A stretch of 15,008 nucleotides of DNA from Lysobacteraceae bacterium (lineage in GTDB: Bacteria > Pseudomonadota > Gammaproteobacteria > Xanthomonadales > Xanthomonadaceae): positions 1-15,008 of the forward strand of contig DMHI01000012.1 in the NCBI GenBank assembly GCA_003449515.1. Reading direction: 5' to 3'. A model generated the notes under the pieces. That model saw nothing but the letters and a program-made list of their open reading frames with translations. It did not search any database and was not told the origin of the DNA. A program made the position numbers and the translations under genes. Of this stretch, positions 1-5,863 are shown piece by piece (position 1 is the first letter of the stretch; every line of letters starts with the position of its first letter).

Positions 1-33
1 ACCTACGCCAAGGACAAGCGCCTGTTCGAGTGA
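1..33 (+). CDS. pilT: C-terminal tail of probable type IV pilus retraction ATPase PilT (partial)
   Basis: Only the last ten codons and a TGA stop are inside the window; the readable tail is TYAKDKRLFE. The identification rests mainly on context: the next gene, 47 bases downstream on the same strand, is an unmistakable pilU, and pilT-pilU pairs are the usual arrangement in Pseudomonas and Xanthomonas relatives. The tail itself is too short to identify the family. PilT would be the main hexameric ATPase powering pilus retraction at the inner-membrane base of the machine. Another upstream gene cannot be excluded. Confidence 0.45.
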   Translation, partial: TYAKDKRLFE

Positions 34-80
34 TCGAACGCATCGACTGAGCGCCCACGAGAACCGGCTGGAGCCCCGCT

Positions 81-1211
81 ATGAGCAGCATCGATTTCAC
101 CTCGTTCCTGAAGCTGATGGCGCACAAGAAGGCGTCCGACCTGTTCATCACGGCCGGCGTCCCGCCCTCGATGAAACTGCACGGCAAGCTGGTGCCGATC
201 ACGCAGGAGCCGCTGTCCTCCACGCAGAGCCGCGACCTTGTGCTGAACGTGATGAACCCCTCGCAGCGCGAGGAGTTCGAGAAGACCCACGAGTGCAACT
301 TCGCCATCGGCCTCGCCGGGGTGGGGCGCTTCCGCGTCTCGTGCTTCTACCAGCGCAACCAGGTCGGCATGGTGCTGCGCCGCATCGAGACGAAGATTCC
401 AAGCATCGACGAGCTGAACCTGCCGGCGGTGGTCAAGACGCTGGCGATGACCAAGCGCGGCATCATCATCTTCGTCGGCGCGACGGGCACGGGTAAGTCC
501 ACCTCGCTCGCCGCGATGATCGGCTACCGCAACATGAACTCGTCGGGCCACATCATCACGATCGAAGACCCGATCGAGTTCGTGCACAAGCACGAGGGCT
601 GCATCATCACGCAGCGCGAGGTCGGCATCGACACCGATTCGTGGGAGGCCGCGCTGAAGAACACGCTGCGCCAGGCGCCCGACGTGATCATGATCGGCGA
701 GGTGCGCACCCGCGAGGGCATGGACCACGCCATCGCCTTCGCCGAAACCGGCCATCTCGTGCTCTGCACCCTGCACGCGAACAACGCCAACCAGGCGATG
801 GACCGCATCATCAACTTCTTCCCGGAGGAGCGCCGCAGCCAGTTGCTGATGGACCTCTCGCTCAACCTCAGGGGGGTGGTCGCCCAGCAGTTGATCCCGA
901 CGCCGGACGGCAAGGGCCGGCGCTGCGCGATGGAGATCCTGCTCGGCACGCCGCTGGTGCAGGACTACATCCGCGATGGCGAGATCCACAAGCTGAAGGA
1001 CGTGATGAAGGAGTCCACCCAGCTCGGCATGAAGACCTTCGACCAGGCGCTGTTCGAGCTGTACCAGGCCGGCGAGATCACCTACGAGGACGCGCTGCGC
1101 TACGCCGATTCGGCCAACGAGGTGCGCCTGAAGATCAAGCTGGCACAGGGCGGCGACGCCCGCTCGCTGGCGGCGGGCCTCGACGGCGTCGACGTTGCCC
1201 GGGTGGAGTGA
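81..1211 (+). CDS. pilU: PilU, accessory type IV pilus retraction ATPase
   Basis: A 376-residue secretion/retraction ATPase of the PilT/PilU family, acting as a cytoplasmic hexamer that works with PilT to depolymerise the pilus during twitching motility. Near the N-terminus is SDLFITAGVPPSMK (residues 19-32), a PilU-type opening (PilT has SDLHLSAG instead). Walker A GATGTGKS is at 133-140, the Asp box TIEDPIEF at 160-167, Walker B DVIMIGEV at 201-208, and the His box with AETGHLVLCTLHANNA at 221-236. The near-C-terminal ITYEDALRYADSANEVRL also matches Pseudomonas PilU. A GGAG ribosome-binding site at 70-73 lies seven bases before the ATG, supporting this start. It probably belongs to an operon with the upstream gene. 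Its TGA is one base from the stop of the convergent lipoprotein gene, leaving no room for a terminator between them. Confidence 0.96.
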   Translation: MSSIDFTSFLKLMAHKKASDLFITAGVPPSMKLHGKLVPITQEPLSSTQSRDLVLNVMNPSQREEFEKTHECNFAIGLAGVGRFRVSCFYQRNQVGMVLRRIETKIPSIDELNLPAVVKTLAMTKRGIIIFVGATGTGKSTSLAAMIGYRNMNSSGHIITIEDPIEFVHKHEGCIITQREVGIDTDSWEAALKNTLRQAPDVIMIGEVRTREGMDHAIAFAETGHLVLCTLHANNANQAMDRIINFFPEERRSQLLMDLSLNLRGVVAQQLIPTPDGKGRRCAMEILLGTPLVQDYIRDGEIHKLKDVMKESTQLGMKTFDQALFELYQAGEITYEDALRYADSANEVRLKIKLAQGGDARSLAAGLDGVDVARVE

Positions 1212-1212
1212 T

Positions 1213-1863
1213 TCAGGCGCCGATCCCGTAGCGCCGTGGATCGAAGCCGCCGGTCTCGAAGATGATCGGTGAGCCGGCGTGGGCGGGCGCGATCTCGACG
1301 CGCGATGCGCCGTCGAGCCCGCGGATGAAGCCGGTGTCGTCGTTGATGAACAGTGCCGGCCGCTCGCCGGTGCTGCTGGCTTCGCCGTCGAAGCGCCGCG
1401 GTTCGCTCGCGTCGAAGCGGATCGTGAAGGCGCAGGGCGAGCCGCAGTCGAAGTCGCCCTCCTCGATGACGAGGTAGACGCTCTGGCCCCAGCGCGGGTC
1501 GTTGCGCAGCACCAGCTGCACGGTGGGCACGACGGCGAAGGTGGTGGCGACGTCGTCTTCGTCCGGGCGCAGGTTGCGCATCGACGCCGATTTCTGCGGG
1601 CGTGATTCGCCATCCACCGCCACCGACACGTAGTGCCAGAGCGCCGCCAGTCGCGCAGCCTCGTGCTGTGCGGCGGCCTCGGCGCGGAGTGCATCGGACA
1701 TTGGCGCCACCTCGGCCGCAGCGGTCGCAGCGGCCGGCTCCTCGGGACCGGGGCCGCAGCCGCCCAGCAGCACCGGCAGCGGAACGGCCAGCAGGATGGC
1801 GAGGGAGAGCGGACGGATCGCGCGCCGTGGCGCCTGGCGGAAGTGGCGGGGTGTCGGGGTCAT
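1213..1863 (-). CDS. Uncharacterised lipoprotein, 216 aa
   Basis: Family not recognised. The N-terminus is basic (residues 6-17), followed by a hydrophobic stretch (19-33) and a lipobox LGGC with the modified Cys at position 36, so this is a predicted lipoprotein. Gly at +2 would favour delivery to the outer membrane. An Ala/Glu-rich linker (about 40-75) precedes a globular part rich in predicted beta strands (about 77-210). That part has a close cysteine pair in DCGSPC (Cys140, Cys144), which could form a disulfide in the periplasm, and a LFINDDTGFIRGLDGASRV stretch. No catalytic motif is visible. It is convergent with pilU (one base between stops) and divergent from yqgE (87 bases between starts). 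The signal peptide on this strand marks it as the real gene in the region, although the opposite strand is also open. A link to pili is only a guess from position. Confidence 0.75.
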   Translation of the reverse strand: MTPTPRHFRQAPRRAIRPLSLAILLAVPLPVLLGGCGPGPEEPAAATAAAEVAPMSDALRAEAAAQHEAARLAALWHYVSVAVDGESRPQKSASMRNLRPDEDDVATTFAVVPTVQLVLRNDPRWGQSVYLVIEEGDFDCGSPCAFTIRFDASEPRRFDGEASSTGERPALFINDDTGFIRGLDGASRVEIAPAHAGSPIIFETGGFDPRRYGIGA

Positions 1864-1938
1864 GGCGGCGGCAACGCGGGACAGGCCGGCAGCTTAATCC
1901 GGGCGGGCGCCGCGACACATCGCCCACCGGCCAGCGCC

Positions 1939-1944
1939 TACACT
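1939..1944 (+). promoter_or_regulatory. Candidate -10 element TACACT just upstream of yqgE
   Basis: TACACT fits the TAnnnT -10 pattern and lies in the 87-base divergent gap between the lipoprotein gene and yqgE, which must contain a yqgE promoter if this trio starts its own transcript. Only six bases separate it from the ATG at 1951, so transcription would begin at or next to the start codon. No convincing -35 is visible 16-18 bases upstream (around 1916-1921). The only purine run, AAGG at 1945-1948, is too close to the ATG to serve as a normal ribosome-binding site. Confidence 0.3.
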
Positions 1945-1950
1945 AAGGCC

Positions 1951-2511
1951 ATGCCACTGGAACGCTCGCTCGCACCGTCCTTCCTGCTCGCCATGCCCGG
2001 CATGGACGACCCGCAATTCGCGCGCACCGCCGTGCTGATGTGCCAGCACGATGGCGACGGCGCGATGGGGGTGGTGCTCAATCGCCGCACCGACGTGCTG
2101 CTCGGCGAGTTGTTCGAGCAGCTCGGCATCGACGGCGCCAGCCGCGAGATGAAGGGCCGCACCGTCTACTGGGGCGGTCCGGTGCATGCCGATCGCGGGT
2201 TCGTGCTGCACGACGATCCGCGCCCGTGGCCCTCGACCCTGCGCTTCGGCGGCTTCGGCCTGACCAGCTCGCGCGAGATCCTGCATGCGATGGCGCGCGG
2301 CGAAGGCCCGGATCGCTATGTCGTGGTGATCGGCCATGCCGGTTGGGGCGGCGAGCAGCTCGAGGGCGAGATCGCGCAGAACGCCTGGCTCACCGTGCCG
2401 GCCACCGGAGCGCTGGTGTTCGATACCGACGCCGATGCGCTCTGGCAGGCCGCCGCCGGGCAGATCGGTGTCGACGTGACGCGCTTGGCCGAATACAGCG
2501 GTCGCGCATGA
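1951..2511 (+). CDS. yqgE: YqgE/AlgH family protein (DUF179)
   Basis: A 186-residue cytoplasmic protein of the YqgE/AlgH family, whose biochemical function is not settled. The start APSFLLAMPGMDDPQFARTA matches the family's opening (E. coli has HHFLIAMPALQDPIF), which fixes the ATG at 1951 although the frame stays open further upstream. Other family marks are NGAMG-like DGAMGVVLN (about 36-44), the GGPV..DRGFVLH segment (about 75-87), and GHAGWGGEQLEGEIAQNAWL (about 128-147). The end overlaps the ruvX start in an ATGA arrangement, so translation is probably coupled; yqgE and ruvX are neighbours in many gammaproteobacteria. There is no normal Shine-Dalgarno sequence before the ATG; see the candidate -10 element directly upstream. 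Confidence 0.94.
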   Translation: MPLERSLAPSFLLAMPGMDDPQFARTAVLMCQHDGDGAMGVVLNRRTDVLLGELFEQLGIDGASREMKGRTVYWGGPVHADRGFVLHDDPRPWPSTLRFGGFGLTSSREILHAMARGEGPDRYVVVIGHAGWGGEQLEGEIAQNAWLTVPATGALVFDTDADALWQAAAGQIGVDVTRLAEYSGRA

Positions 2512-2951
2512 CGGCGGGCGCGGTGCTGGGCTTCGATGTGGGCGCGAGGCGCATCGGCGTCGCCGTCGGCAACGGCATCACCGGCACGGCCAGCGAACTC
2601 GGCCTGATCGAGGTGCGCGACGGCATCCCCGACTGGTCCGGCTTCGACCGCCTGCTGAAAGACTGGTCGCCGGCGCAACTCGTGGTCGGTGATCCGCTCA
2701 ACGACGACCCCACCCAGCCCGATCCGCCGGCGCGGCAGCGGGCGCGTGGCTTCGCCCGCGCCGCCGCGAGGCGCAGCGGCTTGCCGGTGGTGCTGGTCGA
2801 TGAGCGCCGCAGCTCGAAGGAGGCCGCCGAACGCTTCGCCAACCAGCGTCGCGCGGGCCTGAAGCGGCGCGCCGATGCCGAGGTGATCGACGCATTGGCC
2901 GCGGTGATCATCGTCGAACGCTTCCTCGCCGGCTATCCTCCGGCACCATGA
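2508..2951 (+). CDS. ruvX: RuvX/YqgF, Holliday junction resolvase-like nuclease
   Basis: A 147-residue RNase H-fold protein of the YqgF/RuvX family, implicated in 16S rRNA 5' maturation and in Holliday junction processing. The opening AVLGFDVGARRIGVAVG carries the first metal-binding Asp (residue 10). LVVGDPL follows at about 63-69, the second acidic site is in VDERRSS (about 98-104), and the third in EVIDALAAVIIVERF near the C-terminus. The VGDPL motif replaces the VGLPLN of E. coli; as I recall, Asp at this place is normal in Xanthomonas relatives, so I read it as a lineage mark rather than damage. The gene overlaps yqgE and pyrB by four bases at each end (ATGA), showing a translationally coupled trio. 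Confidence 0.93.
   Translation: MTAGAVLGFDVGARRIGVAVGNGITGTASELGLIEVRDGIPDWSGFDRLLKDWSPAQLVVGDPLNDDPTQPDPPARQRARGFARAAARRSGLPVVLVDERRSSKEAAERFANQRRAGLKRRADAEVIDALAAVIIVERFLAGYPPAP
2934..2939 (+). promoter_or_regulatory. Candidate internal -10 element TATCCT before pyrB
   Basis: TATCCT inside the last codons of ruvX fits TAnnnT and sits eight bases before the pyrB ATG. If used, it would give a nearly leaderless pyrB transcript independent of yqgE-ruvX. TCCTCC in the same stretch is pyrimidine-rich, so there is no purine-rich ribosome-binding site here. No -35 was recognised, and coupling by the ATGA overlap is an equally good explanation for pyrB expression. Confidence 0.2.
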
Positions 2952-3883
2952 CCGCCCACGACCGCCTGCGGCACCTGCTCACTCTCGACGGCCTCGGCGG
3001 CGCGCGCATCGCCGCCCTGCTCGACGCCGCCGAACGCCTGCGCCCGCACGCCCTCGGCGGTAGCGCGCTGCGTCATGTGCTGGCTGGCCGCTCGGTGTGC
3101 AACCTGTTCTTCGAGAACTCGACCCGCACGCGCACCAGTTTCCAGCTCGCGGCGCTCCGGCTCGGGGCCGATGTGGTGAACTTCGACGTGGGCGCCTCAT
3201 CGGTGAAGAAGGGGGAGAGCGCGCTCGATACCCTGCGCACGCTGGAAGCGATGGGCCTCGAGGCCTTCGTGATCCGCCACGCCGACAACGGCGCGGTGGC
3301 GGCGCTGGCCGCCGGCGCCGGCCCGCGCACGGCCCTGCTCAACGCCGGTGATGGCCGCAGCGCCCATCCCACGCAGGGGCTGCTCGACATGCTCACCATC
3401 CGCCAGCGCAAGGGCGGCGATTTCTCCCGGCTCTCGGTGCTGATTGTTGGCGACGTGCGGCACTCGCGGGTGGCGCGCTCCGACCTGCACGCGCTGCACC
3501 AGCTCGGTTGCCGCGACATCCGCGTGTGTGCGCCGGAAACCCTGCTGCCCGAGCCGGCCACGGTTGCCGGCTGTCGCGTGGGCAGCACCCTCGACGCCAT
3601 GCTCGACGGTGTCGACGTGGTGATGATGCTGCGCCTGCAGCGCGAGCGCATGGACGAAGGGCTGGTGCCCTCGCTCGAGCAGTATTTCCGCGACTACGGT
3701 CTCGATGCCCGGCGACTGGCGAGGGCCCGGCCCGATGCCATCGTGCTGCATCCCGGGCCGATGAACCGTGGTGTCGAGATCGCCGGTGACGTGGCCGACG
3801 GCCCGCAGTCGGTCATTCTCGACCAGGTCGCCAACGGTGTGGCGGTGCGGATGGCCGTACTCGAGCACCTGCTCGCGGACTGA
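2948..3883 (+). CDS. pyrB: Aspartate carbamoyltransferase catalytic subunit
   Basis: A 311-residue ATCase catalytic chain, joining carbamoyl phosphate and aspartate in the first committed step of pyrimidine synthesis; the active sites form between subunits of a trimer. The carbamoyl-phosphate loop FFENSTRTRTSF is at 54-65. SSVKKGES (84-91) supplies the mobile lysine loop from the neighbouring subunit. HPTQGLLDM (140-148) is the substrate-binding motif, and HPGPMNRG (268-275) closes the aspartate domain. The ATG overlaps the ruvX stop (ATGA). Neither a regulatory pyrI nor the inactive dihydroorotase partner (pyrC') found beside pyrB in Pseudomonas follows; the next gene is mgtE on the other strand, 60 bases away. 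The chain also lacks the N-terminal extension typical of the Pseudomonas-type enzyme, so it may work as a simple trimer. Confidence 0.97.
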   Translation: MTAHDRLRHLLTLDGLGGARIAALLDAAERLRPHALGGSALRHVLAGRSVCNLFFENSTRTRTSFQLAALRLGADVVNFDVGASSVKKGESALDTLRTLEAMGLEAFVIRHADNGAVAALAAGAGPRTALLNAGDGRSAHPTQGLLDMLTIRQRKGGDFSRLSVLIVGDVRHSRVARSDLHALHQLGCRDIRVCAPETLLPEPATVAGCRVGSTLDAMLDGVDVVMMLRLQRERMDEGLVPSLEQYFRDYGLDARRLARARPDAIVLHPGPMNRGVEIAGDVADGPQSVILDQVANGVAVRMAVLEHLLAD

Positions 3884-3943
3884 GCGCGCGGCGAGGAGGC
3901 AGGCGCGCCAGCAGCGCGAGCGCGGTGCCGGCAGCGCGCCGGA

Positions 3944-5335
3944 TCACTGCAGCAGGAACACGGTGGCCAGGCCGAGGAAGGCGAAGAAGCCCATCACGTC
4001 GGTCACGGTGGTGAGGATCACGCTGCCGCCGACCGCCGGATCGACGTTGAAGCGGCGCAGCAGCATCGGCACCAGAACGCCGGCCAGCGCGGCGCAGCCG
4101 AGGTTGATCACCATCGCCGCGAAGATCACCAGCGCGATGCCGGGGTTGCCGAACCACAGCAGGGTGACAACGCCGACGACAAGGCCGAGCAGCACGCCGT
4201 TCATCAGCGCGATGCGGATCTCCTTCCACACCAGGGTGCGCAGGTTCGCCGCCGAAACCTGGCCGAGGGCGAGGCCACGCACCATCAGCGCCAGCACCTG
4301 CGTACCGGCATTGCCGCCCATGCCGGCGACGATCGGCATCAGCACGGCCAGCGCGACGATCTCGGCCAGCGTGGCCTCGAAGCGCCCGACCACGCTGGCG
4401 GCGAGGAAGGCGGTGCCGAGGTTGACGCTCAGCCACAGGAAGCGGCTTTTGAACGCGCGCAGCACCGGGCTGAACAGGCTCTCGTCCTCGCTGACACCGG
4501 CCGCCGACAGCACCTGGTATTCGGCCTGCTCGCGGATGATGTCGACCACGTCGTCGATGGTGATGCGGCCCAGCAGCACGTTGTTCTCATCGACCACCGG
4601 CGCCGAGATCCAGTCGTGGTCGGAGAATTGCCGGGCCACCTCGTTGGACAGCGTGTCGACGGCGATGGCGGGCTGCTCGCCATCCATCAGCGTGTTGATG
4701 GGCGTCGTCGGTTCGTGCGTGAGCAACTGCGCGAGCGCGATGCGGCCGAGGTACTGGTGGCGGCGGCTGACCACGTAGAGGTGGTCGGTGTTCTCGGGCA
4801 GCTCGCCGCGCAGGCGCAGGAAACGCAGCACCACATCGACACTGACATCGGCGCGCACCGTCACCACGTCCGGGTTCATCAGGCGGCCGGCGCTGTCCTC
4901 CGGGTACGACAGCACCTGCTCGAGGCGCTCGCGGTTCTCGCGGTCCATCGACTTCAGCACCTCGTCGATGACCGTGTCCGGCAGGTCCTCCATCAGCTCG
5001 GCGAGGTCGTCGATATCGAGATCCTCGACCGCGGCGACCAGCTCGTCGGGGTCCATCGCGGCGATCAGGCCCTCGCGCACCTCGTCGTCGACGTGCAGCA
5101 GCACATCGCCGTCGTCCTCGGGATCGACCAGGCCCCAGACCACCTCGCGCTTGGCCGGCGGCAGCGATTCGAGCAGGTTGCCGATCTCGGCGGCGGAGAG
5201 CGAGTTCACCAGCCGACGCACCGGCCCGAGCCGCCCGCTGTCGAGCGACTCCGACAGCATGCGCAACTGGTGGGCGGTGCGTTCGTGGCGGGCGGCGTCG
5301 ACCAAGGCGGATCCCGGCGTGCAGGGCGCGCGCAT
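3944..5335 (-). CDS. mgtE: MgtE family magnesium channel/transporter
   Basis: A 463-residue inner-membrane Mg2+ channel. In order: an acidic N-terminal helical domain (about 20-150, with DIDDLAELMEDLPDTV) that senses cytoplasmic Mg2+, a pair of CBS domains (about 150-270), and a C-terminal membrane domain with about five helices from residue 295. The pore-family signature PIVAGMGGNAGTQ is at 334-346, and the conserved Asp of the last helix is in ILTTVTDVMGF (Asp446), equivalent to the ion-binding Asp in Thermus MgtE. Start choice is uncertain. ATG at 5335 is used here. An upstream GTG at 5440 adds 35 Arg-rich, non-family-like residues, and a TTG at 5305 would give an N-terminus closer to what I recall for relatives. 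It shares a 137-base divergent gap with the small lipoprotein gene. No Mg2+ riboswitch was recognised there. Confidence 0.95.
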   Translation of the reverse strand: MRAPCTPGSALVDAARHERTAHQLRMLSESLDSGRLGPVRRLVNSLSAAEIGNLLESLPPAKREVVWGLVDPEDDGDVLLHVDDEVREGLIAAMDPDELVAAVEDLDIDDLAELMEDLPDTVIDEVLKSMDRENRERLEQVLSYPEDSAGRLMNPDVVTVRADVSVDVVLRFLRLRGELPENTDHLYVVSRRHQYLGRIALAQLLTHEPTTPINTLMDGEQPAIAVDTLSNEVARQFSDHDWISAPVVDENNVLLGRITIDDVVDIIREQAEYQVLSAAGVSEDESLFSPVLRAFKSRFLWLSVNLGTAFLAASVVGRFEATLAEIVALAVLMPIVAGMGGNAGTQVLALMVRGLALGQVSAANLRTLVWKEIRIALMNGVLLGLVVGVVTLLWFGNPGIALVIFAAMVINLGCAALAGVLVPMLLRRFNVDPAVGGSVILTTVTDVMGFFAFLGLATVFLLQ

Positions 5336-5472
5336 TATGGCTGCAAGCCGGCGCAGCGCCCAGCCAGGGGCTTCTCGCCGGCGGATCCGGTGGCGCCGCC
5401 GCGGCGCGTGGGGCTGGGAGTCTGTCGGGTTGACGATCACTGCGGCACACTGCGCGCCCCGTCCGTTCTGCC

Positions 5473-5859
5473 ATGCCCATGCGCCTGCCTCTGATCGCTG
5501 CTGCCGTCCTCGTCCTTGCCGCCTGCGCGCCGGAGGACATCGTCCCCACGGGGCCGATGGCGCTCGACGGCGTCACGTTCTCGGTCGAGGCTTTGCCGGC
5601 GGTGGACGGCGCCTGCGATCCCTCGCAGCCGTTCCGCGCCCGCGTCCGCTGGGACGTGCAGGACTGGGGCGATCCGCGGTTCGATCTGCACCTGCGCAGC
5701 ACGCAGGGACAACTGACGGCGCGCTACAACGCGGCGAGCGGCGAGCATGTGACCGATGGCTGGGCCCATGAAGGGCTGTACATCCTGCTGGTCGACCGCA
5801 GCTCGCGGATGCTGGTGGCGGCGCAGCCGGTGCCGGCGCTGGTCTGCCCGCCGCGCTAG
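5473..5859 (+). CDS. Small uncharacterised lipoprotein, 128 aa
   Basis: Family not recognised. A short signal sequence ends in a lipobox LAAC with Cys18; Ala at +2 favours outer-membrane sorting. The mature part (about 110 residues) looks all-beta: GVTFSVEALP, FRARVRWDVQDWGDPRFDLHL and GLYILLVDRSSRMLVAAQPV suggest a small immunoglobulin-like sandwich. Two further cysteines, 48 and 125, lie near the ends of the domain and could form a disulfide. ATG at 5473 is used; ATG at 5479 would shorten it by two residues. Neither has a visible Shine-Dalgarno sequence. It is divergent from mgtE and its stop is four bases from that of the convergent ptsI, so it interrupts what would otherwise be a co-directional ptsI-mgtE stretch. 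It could be a periplasm-facing accessory protein, but nothing in the sequence shows a function. Confidence 0.7.
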   Translation: MPMRLPLIAAAVLVLAACAPEDIVPTGPMALDGVTFSVEALPAVDGACDPSQPFRARVRWDVQDWGDPRFDLHLRSTQGQLTARYNAASGEHVTDGWAHEGLYILLVDRSSRMLVAAQPVPALVCPPR

Positions 5860-5863
5860 CAGC

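Noticed and set aside
3..1694. Long open frame of 563 codons on the minus strand across pilU and part of the lipoprotein gene
   Set aside because: Antisense to clear pilU; Arg/Ala/His/Leu-rich composition without motifs, expected from the third-position GC bias of the real genes.
1891..1896. TAAGCT on the minus strand as a -10 for the 216-aa lipoprotein gene
   Set aside because: The hexamer fits TAnnnT, but the expected -35 position (TGTGTC) does not match, so it cannot be told from chance.
3925..3947. Imperfect hairpin between pyrB and mgtE (CCGGC-AGCGC-GCCGG with a bulged GTG/CAC extension)
   Set aside because: A possible two-way terminator by position, but the stem is only 5 perfect base pairs, there is no T-run on either strand, and it overlaps the mgtE stop. 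Too weak to list.
5430..5451. TTGACG (5430-5435) and CACACT (5446-5451) as a promoter for the small lipoprotein gene
   Set aside because: The spacing is 10 bases, far from the 16-18 needed, and no other -10 lies at the right distance from TTGACG.
5336..5472. Mg2+ riboswitch in front of mgtE
   Set aside because: The 137-base divergent gap is short, already shared with another gene, and shows none of the conserved M-box elements I could recognise.
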